Below are positions 1-7,614 of a DNA stretch of 43,058 bases, piece after piece. The position numbers and the translations under genes were made by a program. The notes beneath the pieces were generated by a model. The model saw only the letters and a list, made by a program, of their open reading frames with translations. It searched no databases and was not told the DNA's origin. Position 1 is the first letter of the stretch; each line of letters opens with the position of its first letter. Origin of the DNA: a virus; the IMG/VR virus record IMGVR_UViG_3300031999_003535, positions 1 through 43,058 of that record; one strand, written 5' to 3'.

Positions 1-1223
1 CCGGCTGCGGTCGGTGCGGTCTTCGCGAGCATCTGCACGAGCGCGGTGTGGACGAAGCTGGCCGCCATGCCGCCCATGACGAGCTTCTTGGTTTCCACGT
101 CCTTTACCACGTAGCCGGTGGCGACGATGCCCAGCGCCGCGGCCATCGCACTCGCGATGATGCCCTTGTACGGCTGGAGGGCTTCAAACCCAGAAACGGC
201 AGGGGTGGCCGCCGGGGTGGTCGGGGTGGCCGCTGCGGGAGCCGTGCCGATGATCTTGTCCACCACGAAGTCGCTGAGCACCTTGCTGATCGCCTTCTGG
301 GCGACAAACCCGGCGGTGATGAACGCGCCTGCCTTGAGCGCCCCCATCAGCGTTTCCTTCCACTGGTTCTTGCGGAAGGCGTTGCGACCATAGCGACGCC
401 CATTCGCGTTGAGCTTGAGGTGTCGCCTGTACGCGCGCTTGTTGCGACGCAGACTGGTGCGCTTGTTTGCCTTGGCCCGGCGCTTCGGAGCTGCCCGGCG
501 CTTGCGGTTGGGGCTGAGCTTGCGCTTGCGCCAGCCCTTGCGAGCCGCCGCGGCGCGCTTGGCGCTCTTGTTGCGACGCAGACTGGTGCGCTTGTTTGCC
601 TTGGCCCGGCGCTTCGGAGCTGCCCGGCGCTTGCGGTTGGGGCTGAGCTTGCGCCGACCCTTGGCCAAGTTGCGCAGGCTCGCTGCGCGCTGCTTTGCGG
701 TTTGACGGCGCTTCACGCGGCGCTTTCGATTCATGTTGAACATTGCTGCCAGTCTCCTTCGGCGGTTCGCCGCGTAAACTCCCGTGACGAGCTTGCGCGC
801 GCCCGGTTTCTCTCCGTATGCTGCCTCCCCAATCCGGTATCGAACACCCGGGGTTAGCTTGCGTCCCCACGCTGCGCGCGCGGCCTGGGCGGCTTTGATG
901 TTCTGCCTCGCTGCGCGGATCGCCTTTGCGCTGCGATGCCCAGTACCCGCCTTGCCCTTGTTCATGTAGTACATGCCCTGACCTTTCGCTTGCTGTACCC
1001 GTGCCGCGAACTGCGCACGCTCGGTTTCCGTTAGTTGCCTCGCACGCTTCACACGCGCGCTTTGTGAGAGCCCGCTCATGGCGGACCTCGCCGACTTGGC
1101 ACGGCCGTAGGCGCCGCGACCGTTGATCGCCGCAATCGCAGTGACGCCGGGGTTCGGCTTCGCGTAGCCGTACCCCTTCACCTGCTTCGGACTGATCTTG
1201 AATGCTTTGCCTATCGTGGCCAT
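1..1223 (-). CDS. Arg/Lys-rich repeat protein with membrane segments (partial, runs off left edge)
   Basis: At least 407 codons are open from ATG 1223 to the edge, so the C-terminus is missing. AGGAG lies 11 bases upstream of the start. Residues 1-160 are basic. Residues 155-290 are extremely Arg/Lys-rich and carry two copies of a 29-residue unit (RKLSPNRKRRAAPKRR...) 43 residues apart. Residues 292-400 hold three hydrophobic stretches (about 294-312, 353-373, 380-399). The basic part resembles protamine or histone-H1-like DNA-condensing proteins, so binding genomic DNA at a membrane is a reasonable inference, but I recognise no family. M161 (741-743) has AAGGAG upstream and could be an internal start. 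Last gene of the minus operon inside the window, with its own promoter at 1302-1331. Confidence 0.8.
   Translation of the reverse strand, partial: MATIGKAFKISPKQVKGYGYAKPNPGVTAIAAINGRGAYGRAKSARSAMSGLSQSARVKRARQLTETERAQFAARVQQAKGQGMYYMNKGKAGTGHRSAKAIRAARQNIKAAQAARAAWGRKLTPGVRYRIGEAAYGEKPGARKLVTGVYAANRRRRLAAMFNMNRKRRVKRRQTAKQRAASLRNLAKGRRKLSPNRKRRAAPKRRAKANKRTSLRRNKSAKRAAAARKGWRKRKLSPNRKRRAAPKRRAKANKRTSLRRNKRAYRRHLKLNANGRRYGRNAFRKNQWKETLMGALKAGAFITAGFVAQKAISKVLSDFVVDKIIGTAPAAATPTTPAATPAVSGFEALQPYKGIIASAMAAALGIVATGYVVKDVETKKLVMGGMAASFVHTALVQMLAKTAPTAA
438..654 (-). repeat. Two 88-bp direct repeats inside a gene
   Basis: Positions 438-525 and 567-654 are near-identical and offset by 129 bases (43 codons), so the reading frame is kept. 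They encode the duplicated basic unit of the protein at 1-1223. A recent in-frame duplication is the simplest explanation. Confidence 0.9.
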
Positions 1224-1301
1224 CTGCGGACGCACTCCTGCGGCTCTCGCCAGTGCATCCAGCGGCCCGACGGCTCCAACTGGTAGTTTGCGGTGACTCG
1301 G

Positions 1302-1331
1302 AGGCTACCGAGAGCCCTACTCGCAAGTCAA
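1302..1331 (-). promoter_or_regulatory. Predicted promoter for the basic repeat protein
   Basis: TTGACT (1331-1326), 18 bases, TAGCCT (1307-1302). This is the best match to the window's shared promoter form, but here the start codon is 78 bases downstream and has a Shine-Dalgarno site, so the transcript would have a leader. It lies in the 128-base gap between two genes. Confidence 0.55.
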
Positions 1332-1351
1332 GAAATCGGTCGCGGGATCGG

Positions 1352-1660
1352 TTAGGTCGTCTTTTTCCGCGTGAACCACCAGGCTCCGCCGATCAAAACG
1401 AGCGCGCCGACTCCGGCATACATGACCCATGTTCGGCCTTGCTTCTCGGCGAGCAGTGCGTCCCTCACAGCTTGCTCTGGCACGCCCGCGGCTAGCTGGG
1501 CTTTTGCCTTGTCCAAACACTTCTGGTACTCGGCGGAGCCGACTTTGCCCTGACCGACCACGGCGTTGCAGACACCGAACATCGGCATCAGGGTTGCGAG
1601 CGCCCCTTTCATCTTCGTCGTCATCCCCAGCCCGCTTCCGCTCATCGCTGCATACGTCAT
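1352..1660 (-). CDS. Small tail-anchored membrane protein
   Basis: 102 residues from ATG 1660, 7 bases after the previous stop. The N-terminal part has a Gly/Met-rich start (GSGLGM), a short hydrophobic stretch (20-30) and two cysteines that could pair. A single membrane segment (about 78-96) is followed only by TRKKTT. By the positive-inside rule the N-terminus would be outside and the tail inside. A longer reading with 32 extra N-terminal residues exists but would overlap the upstream gene. Family not recognised; it has the architecture repeated along this operon. Confidence 0.78.
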   Translation of the reverse strand: MTYAAMSGSGLGMTTKMKGALATLMPMFGVCNAVVGQGKVGSAEYQKCLDKAKAQLAAGVPEQAVRDALLAEKQGRTWVMYAGVGALVLIGGAWWFTRKKTT

Positions 1661-1667
1661 CTCGTGC

Positions 1668-2708
1668 TCACTTTCTTTTCTGATAGAGGACCAGTGCCGC
1701 AGCAGCGGCTCCCGCCAACACAATGAGTGCCGCGGCTTTTCCGCTCGCGCTCGCAAATGTGCCAGAGCTTGTGACGCTTACGGTCGTGTGCTGCTGTACC
1801 CGCGCCTTGATCGCTTCGGCTGCGATGGCGGCGCGGACTAGCATCTCGGCCGTCGCGAGTGTCTCGTAGAACTGAATCACGATGCCGTCGAGGGACTGTG
1901 CGTACTGGGTGCGCAGTACAGTCGTGCTTGGTACTTTCTGTAAACAGAACGCTTGCTGCACGAGCCCTTGCTGCATTGGTAACGCCGGGTTCAACTTCAT
2001 GCACGGAGCCCGCAACTCCGCCAACCGCCCGTTCACCCACGCATCGGCGGGCGCTGGCATGCCCATGCCGCCCTGCATGCGGGCCATCAAGTTGGGCGGC
2101 TGGATCGGATAGTAGTTTACGTGCTTGGGATCCAGCTCGAACGGCGCGATCCACTTTGTCTCGTGCAGCAAGCCGTTCGCGGCTAGCCGCAAGCGCATCG
2201 GGGTGTCTTTCTCGTATCCCGTGATGGTGATTTCTGTCTCCCCATCATTCTTGTTCCACGTAACAAACCGTTGCGAGTACGCCGGCCCGCCGCCCTGGCT
2301 TCCTTTGCGACTGGGAACCATCTGGTTGTAGAAATCGATCAGCTTCTTGGCGCTGGCCGCGAGGTCCGCGTTCATCTGCGTTTCGAGATCCATCATTTTC
2401 TCGCGCGCAGCGCCGTAGGTAGCGGACTCCCTCCGCCGTTGCAGCGCGGCCCGCTGTGCGCTGTCGTCGCCGAAGATGCTATTCCACACCTTGATTGCTT
2501 CGCCCACGACGCCTTTGGCAATCGGTCCGCACACACCGGGGGGCACTTTGTACGCGGCACAGTACCCGTCTGCTGCACACTCGGCTCCCGTCTTTACGCT
2601 TTGCTCGCGTCCCGCCTTGGTGCTCATGTCCGCGGATTTGAGCTTCTGGCCGCACTTTTCGAGCGTGTCCGCGCCCAGCGCCGTATGCGTAAGTGCGTGG
2701 TACGACAT
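1668..2708 (-). CDS. Large tail-anchored protein of the membrane operon
   Basis: 346 residues. The N-terminus (MSYHALTHTALGAD) is reminiscent of the MSYVxLG starts of two other operon proteins. Residues 19-60 hold several cysteines, 95-130 are likely helical, and 150-200 look beta-rich (QRFVTWNKNDGETEITITGYEKD). Met/Pro-rich loops follow, then a Thr/Ser/Ala stretch and a final membrane segment (about 324-342) with tail QKRK. It is the largest single-anchor protein here, so a major membrane-associated structural protein is possible. No family recognised. Confidence 0.8.
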   Translation of the reverse strand: MSYHALTHTALGADTLEKCGQKLKSADMSTKAGREQSVKTGAECAADGYCAAYKVPPGVCGPIAKGVVGEAIKVWNSIFGDDSAQRAALQRRRESATYGAAREKMMDLETQMNADLAASAKKLIDFYNQMVPSRKGSQGGGPAYSQRFVTWNKNDGETEITITGYEKDTPMRLRLAANGLLHETKWIAPFELDPKHVNYYPIQPPNLMARMQGGMGMPAPADAWVNGRLAELRAPCMKLNPALPMQQGLVQQAFCLQKVPSTTVLRTQYAQSLDGIVIQFYETLATAEMLVRAAIAAEAIKARVQQHTTVSVTSSGTFASASGKAAALIVLAGAAAAALVLYQKRK

Positions 2709-2712
2709 TCGC

Positions 2713-3450
2713 TCAGCCTACGATCCCGTCTTTTTCGATGTCCAGCACGGCGCCCGTGATGACGCAGTGCGCGCCGCTGTCGGTGTAGATGATCAGAAAA
2801 GTCTCCCCAGTCTCGGGATGCTTGGCGGCGCCCAGCGTCGCTCCTGCCACGTCGATTTGGTAGAGGCTCTCGTCGCCAAGTTGCTGTTTGTCGTCATCGC
2901 CGACAAACAGTCGCGCCTGAAAGCCCAGCACCTTGGCAAGCACTGCAAAGTGAGTCGGCATCGGGTCGTTCAGATTGACCTTTGGGCCGACGACGCCTAG
3001 TTCTACACGCGGCCGGTTGTACTCGCGCACGAACCCCGGCGTCACCAGAAGCTGTTGCTTGCCCTCGGCGACGTGTTTGTAGTCCTCGGCTTGCCCGTTG
3101 GTTTTCCACTTGTCCGACGAATACATGACCGCTTCGCACTGGCCAATGTGCTGCATGGTCCGAGGCCACTCCCAAGGCACCTGCTCCTTGTGCTCGGGCT
3201 CGCGATCCATAAACGTGCGCCGCACGTTCCGCGCTTGCGTCAGCTCGGAGGCATTCCGCGTGTAGCGGCGACAGCGGTTCGGCTCGGGCTCGCCGACCTC
3301 AACGATTTCGTAAGCCTGGGCGTACATGGGTACGGACATTTGGGCGTGCACCCACGCTTTCACTTTGGCGATAGCGTGGTCTTCGTCCTCGGCGAAGACG
3401 GTGCGTTCGCCTTCGTAGGTTCCAGCGAGGTAGCGGACGGTGTAGCGCAT
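2713..3450 (-). CDS. Soluble two-domain protein of unknown function
   Basis: 245 residues from ATG 3450, which overlaps the upstream stop by one base (TGATG); longer in-frame starts would run through the neighbouring gene. Residues 1-50 form a compact alpha/beta unit (MRYTVRYLAGTYEGERTVFAEDED). The C-terminal half (about 150-245) looks like a folded beta-rich domain with GAAKHPETGETFLIIYTDSG and ends EKDGIVG. No signal peptide or membrane segment, unlike most neighbours. Function unknown. Confidence 0.8.
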   Translation of the reverse strand: MRYTVRYLAGTYEGERTVFAEDEDHAIAKVKAWVHAQMSVPMYAQAYEIVEVGEPEPNRCRRYTRNASELTQARNVRRTFMDREPEHKEQVPWEWPRTMQHIGQCEAVMYSSDKWKTNGQAEDYKHVAEGKQQLLVTPGFVREYNRPRVELGVVGPKVNLNDPMPTHFAVLAKVLGFQARLFVGDDDKQQLGDESLYQIDVAGATLGAAKHPETGETFLIIYTDSGAHCVITGAVLDIEKDGIVG

Positions 3451-3926
3451 CACTGCTCCCAACCCAGTTCCGAGGGTGCCGGAGGCGCGCGCATCGCTTC
3501 GTTGCTCGCCGCTGGGCGCGGCACCGGGGGCAAAATGAAAAGCCTGGCCGAGTGCGCGTACGGCTTTGCGCTGGGTGAGAGCGCAACCGAATGCGGAGGC
3601 CGCGAGCTGGGCTCGGGCTTCGCGTCGGGCACCGCCAGCTCCTTGCTCGGCAGCTCCGTCGCGCCACGCGCGAGCAAGTATCCCTCGAAGTACCCGGCAA
3701 ACTTCACCTGAGAATCGCGGAGCTGTTTCACCTCGGCCTGGAGGTCTTTTACCTGCCCGGTGAGCGCCTCGTACGCCTTGAGCGCCTTGGGCTCGTCGAG
3801 CGCGAGCTGCTTGGCCGCCGCGGCCTCGTGCCACGACCGCACGCAACCGCCCACGGCCGTCGCTAAGGCTACGACGCCCGCGAGCGTCGCCAGCGTCTTA
3901 CCGACGCGCGTCTCGGGCATCCTCAT
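3450..3926 (-). CDS. N-terminally anchored coiled-coil protein, spanin-like in layout
   Basis: 158 residues from ATG 3926 (ATGA overlap). A hydrophobic N-terminal segment (8-27) ends at Cys28 in AVGGC, so it could be a signal anchor or a weak lipobox. Residues 45-75 are charged and heptad-like (QVKDLQAEVKQLRDSQVK). The C-terminal third is Pro/Ala-rich. An anchor plus periplasmic coiled coil is the layout of phage inner-membrane spanins, but there is no paired Rz1-like gene beside it, so this remains a description only. Confidence 0.75.
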   Translation of the reverse strand: MRMPETRVGKTLATLAGVVALATAVGGCVRSWHEAAAAKQLALDEPKALKAYEALTGQVKDLQAEVKQLRDSQVKFAGYFEGYLLARGATELPSKELAVPDAKPEPSSRPPHSVALSPSAKPYAHSARLFILPPVPRPAASNEAMRAPPAPSELGWEQ

Positions 3927-4249
3927 GGCTTCCACCGCTTCCCAATCCAAAACCCCGCCAGGGCGCCCACGACGAGCATGGCGAGCCCGGAAAAGCTGAA
4001 GCTGAACCCCACGCCGCTTCCCGAGAGGCCCTGCCGTGACAAGCGCATGATCGCGCCCTTCGCAAACGGCCCCGAGCCCACCTTGGTGATCGGGCCATCG
4101 GGAGCGCGTCCGGCGTCGGTGCTGGCGACCCCCAGGTTGCTCACCGGCACCAGTTGGGGGACCGGCATGTCATCGCCCAGGCCACGCCGCTCCGCTGTCG
4201 CGAAGTAGTCGTAGCCTCCGGTGTCTGGACGCCAGCGCGAATAGAACAC
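3923..4249 (-). CDS. Small tail-anchored membrane protein
   Basis: 108 residues from GTG 4249, one base after the preceding TGA. A soluble part without cysteines (1-80), rich in Gly/Ser near its end, is followed by a membrane segment (about 85-102) and the tail GKRWKP. Same topology as its operon neighbours; no family recognised. Confidence 0.75.
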   Translation of the reverse strand: MFYSRWRPDTGGYDYFATAERRGLGDDMPVPQLVPVSNLGVASTDAGRAPDGPITKVGSGPFAKGAIMRLSRQGLSGSGVGFSFSFSGLAMLVVGALAGFWIGKRWKP

Positions 4250-4250
4250 T

Positions 4251-5156
4251 TCACGCCTCCTGAGCTACGTGCCGCGCCTGCTTCATTTTGCCCACGATGG
4301 TCGGCAGGAAGTACACCGCGAGCCCAATCCCAGCGACCAAAGCGGCGTATTTTACGACGTCGTTCCACATTTTCTCGGGACCATTGGCCACGTCGCGGCA
4401 AATGTCCTGCTGCCACTGCGGCAAGTCGCTGCGCGCCATGCAGACGTCCATCATCTTGTTGTACGACCGCAAAGCGAGAATCGCGACGACACACAGTGCG
4501 AGGATCGCGACGACGCTGGCAACGACGACGACCGTGGTCGTCACAGATATCGGCTCGAAGCCCAAGCCTTGCTGGGATGCGAGCTTGTCCTGCTTTGCAA
4601 TCCACGCCTTCGTCATTGCGGACGCTCCCGTCACCAGCCCCTTCTGCATGAGGGGAGGGGGCTCGTCGGGATGCGGAACGAGCACGTCGAGCACGCCGCT
4701 CGATGCGAGCTTCGTAATGCCCTGAAACACTCCCAGGCGATACCGATAGTCGCTCTCTGCGCCGGCCGGCGTCCACTTGCCGAGCGCCTGTAGCGTTGCG
4801 CGCTGGCTCGGGGCGTGAAGGCCAATGCCTGCCGTCGCGGTGATGAATGCTCCGATTAGGAGATTGCGGGCGCTGACGGAGCTGAACGGCGGCGCGAGTG
4901 CTGCGGGTATTTTTGCCCAGTTGCCTTGCAGAGTCTGAAGCACCGCGTCGGCGCGATTGCTGATCTCGTTGCCAATGACCTCGACCGCTGTCTGCACAGC
5001 CGCGCCGTCGATGTCGTTCGGCTCGGGAAGGTTACTGATCACCGTCTCGGCAGCCTTTGCCCAGTTCACGAGGTAGTCGAGCCGCGTCTGCTCGTCGGTC
5101 CCCGGAGGGAGCAATTCCAGCTTGAAGTAGCCAGCAATCTGTTCGAGGCTGGTCAT
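4251..5156 (-). CDS. Multi-pass membrane protein with PPPLMQK motif
   Basis: 301 residues. The N-terminal helical region (1-90) is followed by hydrophobic segments at about 98-113, 207-229 and 270-288. Residues 164-172 (DEPPPLMQK) match a segment of the peptidoglycan-binding-like protein encoded at 5615-6142, suggesting a common partner or a common origin of that piece. Three cysteines lie at 222, 239 and 253. The start is set by ATG after the upstream TAA. Family unknown. Confidence 0.8.
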   Translation of the reverse strand: MTSLEQIAGYFKLELLPPGTDEQTRLDYLVNWAKAAETVISNLPEPNDIDGAAVQTAVEVIGNEISNRADAVLQTLQGNWAKIPAALAPPFSSVSARNLLIGAFITATAGIGLHAPSQRATLQALGKWTPAGAESDYRYRLGVFQGITKLASSGVLDVLVPHPDEPPPLMQKGLVTGASAMTKAWIAKQDKLASQQGLGFEPISVTTTVVVVASVVAILALCVVAILALRSYNKMMDVCMARSDLPQWQQDICRDVANGPEKMWNDVVKYAALVAGIGLAVYFLPTIVGKMKQARHVAQEA

Positions 5157-5159
5157 GCG

Positions 5160-5618
5160 TTAGCGCCTTTGACGGCGGCTTGATTTGCGCTTGTGCCGGG
5201 CGTTGGCAGCCAGTTCCGCGCTGCGTTTCGTCGCCGGCTCGGAGCGCGTCGCGCTCTTTTTGTAAGCCTGATAGGCGAAGTAGAGCCCTGCGGCACCGAG
5301 CGCAATGTAGACCCACTGCGGCACCTGATTGAGCGCGGAGCCCAAGTCGCGACGTAGCGTGCCCATCGGGCGTCCCGATTGCAGGTACGCGCGCATGGCC
5401 GGCGGGGCCTGCTCTGGGGTTGGAACGTGCGCTGGCCCGAGCAACAGCGGCGCTGTGCCGAGCCCGCGCAGTGAGCCAGACTGGTAGTAGCCATCGTCGT
5501 ATGGCGCCCTGAAATTCGACACGTCCTCGTAGCTGCGGTGCACCGCACCGATACCCTGCAATGCAACCGGATCGAACGGCGCTCGGAAATTCGACGTGTC
5601 CGCGTAGGTCCGCTTCAC
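5160..5618 (-). CDS. Tail-anchored protein with duplicated SNFRAP motif
   Basis: 152 residues from GTG 5618 (GTGA overlap). SNFRAP occurs twice near the N-terminus (about 9 and 34), each next to a Gly-rich GIG or GLG turn, so this part looks like a short internal duplication. A membrane segment (about 102-117) is followed by 35 strongly basic residues ending RRQRR. The basic tail would face the cytoplasm or the virion interior and could contact nucleic acid (inference). Confidence 0.78.
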   Translation of the reverse strand: MKRTYADTSNFRAPFDPVALQGIGAVHRSYEDVSNFRAPYDDGYYQSGSLRGLGTAPLLLGPAHVPTPEQAPPAMRAYLQSGRPMGTLRRDLGSALNQVPQWVYIALGAAGLYFAYQAYKKSATRSEPATKRSAELAANARHKRKSSRRQRR

Positions 5619-6142
5619 TTGATCCAGCCCTTCTTCTTTGCGATGACCAAGCCGACCAACGCCAGTCCTCCGACGGCCGCTCCAATCAGAAGCGCGTTCG
5701 ACTTACTCTTGGGCGCGTACATGGCCGCCGCGGCCGAGGGCGCCGTCGCAGCGGCAGCCGGCGCGATGTAGCTGCCGCCGCCGCCTGCCGGCGGATAGGG
5801 GCTGTAGCTCTTGCAGACACTACCTCCGGGGTCCATGTCGGCGTACTTCGCCGCTCCGCACGTGCCGGGCCCGAGCACGCCGTCAGCCTGGATAGCCGGC
5901 TTGCCCTTGGCCTTGAGTGCCGCGTTGAGCGCGCTCTGGAATGCTGCCGTGTCTGCGCTCTTGACTCCCCACGGCATCGCGGTGCCGCCACCGCCACCAC
6001 CGCTACTCGGTGCTGGCGTATAGCTTGTGACTCCACCCGCCTTCTGCATGAGCGGGGGCGGGTCGCTCGACGGCAACATCCAATCGAACAGATCCGTCGT
6101 CATTGTGCCGATGGCGGACGGGCCGCCGAGAATGCCGTTCAT
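5615..6142 (-). CDS. Tail-anchored protein with a peptidoglycan-binding-like domain (paralogue 1)
   Basis: 175 residues from ATG 6142 (ATGA overlap). The N-terminus GILGGPSAIG is shared with the upstream neighbour. PPPLMQK lies at 28-34. Residues 66-100 resemble a PG_binding_1 repeat (AFQSALNAAL...ADGVLGPGTCGAA), with the typical DGxxGPxT turn. After a Gly/Ala/Pro linker a membrane segment (149-167) precedes AKKKGWIK. The two cysteines (C95 and one near 111) could pair. PG_binding_1 domains bind the cell wall; a membrane-anchored wall-binding protein is the inferred role. Confidence 0.82.
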   Translation of the reverse strand: MNGILGGPSAIGTMTTDLFDWMLPSSDPPPLMQKAGGVTSYTPAPSSGGGGGGTAMPWGVKSADTAAFQSALNAALKAKGKPAIQADGVLGPGTCGAAKYADMDPGGSVCKSYSPYPPAGGGGSYIAPAAAATAPSAAAAMYAPKSKSNALLIGAAVGGLALVGLVIAKKKGWIK

Positions 6143-6801
6143 TTGAGCCAGCCCTTTTTCTTGGCGACGTAGTAGCCGAGCACTCCGACCCCTGCGACAG
6201 CTCCTCCGATCATCATCATGTTCGCGGTGCTCATCTTGGGTTTGGCTGGAGGCAGGTATGCCATCGGCGGCGCGGGCTTCACCGCGGGCTTCACGGCGTA
6301 CGTCGGCTTCGGCGGAGCCGTCTCTGTCAGCGTCTTGGTAACTGGGCCGATTGCACAGTCCACCAGGAACCCCGAGCCCACCTTGATCGTCGAGCCACAG
6401 ACGCCTGGCACTCCAATCGACGGGTCGGTCTTGACGGCCCAGGCAGAGGCTCCACAAGTCGTCGGCCCGAGTTGCCCATCCACGTCGATGGGGCAATAGC
6501 CGTACTTCGCGAGCGCGGCGTTGATCTTCTGCTGAAGCGTTGAGACTTGCCCGGTGGTCATCACCGAGGTCATTGCCGACTTGGCCAGCGAAATGCACTT
6601 GCTCTGCGCGGAGTCGATGCACGCGGCGAGCTGACTCTGCGGCCAGCCGCCCTCAAACGCCTGCGAGCCGCAGCTCTGAATCGCCGCGCCAGCACACGCC
6701 TGGTACGTCGTGTTGTTCCAGGTCTGGCCCTTCGGATCGATTATCCCGAGCGCCGAGTCGGTGCCGATGGCGGACACGCCGCCGAGAATTCCGAGTGACA
6801 T
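6139..6801 (-). CDS. Tail-anchored protein with a peptidoglycan-binding-like domain (paralogue 2)
   Basis: 220 residues from ATG 6801 (TAATG overlap). The N-terminus GILGGVSAIG and the C-terminus VAKKKGWLK match the downstream neighbour, so the two are paralogues. Residues 86-121 are PG_binding_1-like (LQQKINAALAKYG...DVDGQLGPTTCGA). Eight cysteines (36, 44, 61, 69, 103, 116, 135, 149) precede the anchor and suggest a disulfide-bonded external domain. A Pro/Lys linker leads to a membrane segment at 194-212. There is no signal peptide, so insertion would depend on the C-terminal segment. Confidence 0.84.
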   Translation of the reverse strand: MSLGILGGVSAIGTDSALGIIDPKGQTWNNTTYQACAGAAIQSCGSQAFEGGWPQSQLAACIDSAQSKCISLAKSAMTSVMTTGQVSTLQQKINAALAKYGYCPIDVDGQLGPTTCGASAWAVKTDPSIGVPGVCGSTIKVGSGFLVDCAIGPVTKTLTETAPPKPTYAVKPAVKPAPPMAYLPPAKPKMSTANMMMIGGAVAGVGVLGYYVAKKKGWLK

Positions 6802-7367
6802 TAGCGCTTCCTCCCAACCATGCGACGCGAGCTTGCGTTCCACACGCGGTTCTCTGCCATCTTCGCCTTCGGCGCTCCGCCGCCCTGCCGGCTCTTGTAG
6901 ACGGCGTAGCCAATGCCGCCGGCTACCGCGAGGCCCAGAACCGCGAGCCCGAGCTTGGTGTTCGTGCTCATGCCGGCCTGCACCGGAACCGGCGCACCCG
7001 GTTGCGGCGGCGTCGCCAAGCCTGGCGGCGTCGGCAGGTTGAGCAGCGGGAACGAAAACTGCGGCTGAGCACCGGGCGGGGGAGCGGACGGAATGACGAC
7101 CGGCGGCGGCGTGTACTGTCCACCACTCGGCGTCGCCATCGTCGGGGGGTACGTCAGGTTGCAATTAGCGAAACAGGCAGTGAGCTGGAAGACGTCCGGG
7201 TGCCCGCTCGGCACGCCGTACTTCGCGTCGCAGCCCGCCGTGCACGCCTGGAGCTTCGCCGCCGTGTCGGCCGCCATCGAGAGCTGGCCGAGGCCGCTGA
7301 TGGCGTTGTTGAAGATGCCGCCGCCTTCGCCGCCGACGCGGAACATCCCGTCTTCTGTGAAGTCCAT
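6801..7367 (-). CDS. Tail-anchored protein with two Cys-x3-Cys pairs and the KMAxNR motif
   Basis: 188 residues from ATG 7367, with AGGAGA upstream overlapping the previous stop. Cysteines 42/46 and 65/69 form a twin CxxxC pattern (CTAGC, CFANC), typical of a disulfide-stapled helical hairpin. A Pro-rich stalk (73-130) leads to QAGMSTNTK (131-138), a membrane segment (138-157), then KMAENR (169-174) and a basic end. The pre-anchor and post-anchor motifs recur in the protein at 10773-11495. No family recognised. Confidence 0.8.
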   Translation of the reverse strand: MDFTEDGMFRVGGEGGGIFNNAISGLGQLSMAADTAAKLQACTAGCDAKYGVPSGHPDVFQLTACFANCNLTYPPTMATPSGGQYTPPPVVIPSAPPPGAQPQFSFPLLNLPTPPGLATPPQPGAPVPVQAGMSTNTKLGLAVLGLAVAGGIGYAVYKSRQGGGAPKAKMAENRVWNASSRRMVGRKR

Positions 7368-7371
7368 GGGG

Positions 7372-7614
7372 TTACTTTCTCCTGCGCCGCAGCCGCTGCG
7401 CAACTTTCCTGCGTGATCTGTTCTTCCTCAGTCGCTTCCGGTCGTAGTGGGTAGCCCAGCTCGCCTCTGACCGCCGCTTCTCCGCCCGCTCCAGGTACAG
7501 CATCGCCGCCGCGGTGCCCAACACGCCCGCCACCATGATCGCGATGATCACCGGGTCGGTCTTGGGCGCGTCTTGCCCGACCGGCCGGAGCTGGAGAGCG
7601 GGCGAGTAGCTCAC
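7372..7614 (-). CDS. Small membrane protein with strongly basic tail
   Basis: 80 residues from GTG 7614, which overlaps the upstream TGA (GTGA). One membrane segment (22-41) is followed by 39 residues with about 16 Arg/Lys, ending RLRRRRK. The longer in-frame reading upstream overlaps the neighbouring gene and is compositionally a shadow. A membrane-tethered nucleic-acid-binding tail is the obvious inference. Confidence 0.75.
   Translation of the reverse strand: MSYSPALQLRPVGQDAPKTDPVIIAIMVAGVLGTAAAMLYLERAEKRRSEASWATHYDRKRLRKNRSRRKVAQRLRRRRK

Noticed and set aside
48-857. Long plus-strand reading frame with Leu/Ala/Cys-rich repeats
   Set aside because: It is the complement of the Arg/Lys-rich gene on the minus strand (1-1223); its repeats mirror the duplicated unit and its composition is unlike a folded protein.
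184-1326. 380-residue minus-strand frame with many His, Gly, Arg and Ser
   Set aside because: Same strand but shifted from the frame that gives a sensible basic protein with hydrophobic segments; the Gln/Ala/Ser repeats are the same DNA repeat read out of frame.
4213-4218. TAGCCT hexamers inside genes (4213, 13072, 18062 and others)
   Set aside because: No TTGAC-like box at 16-19 bases upstream and no start codon close downstream.
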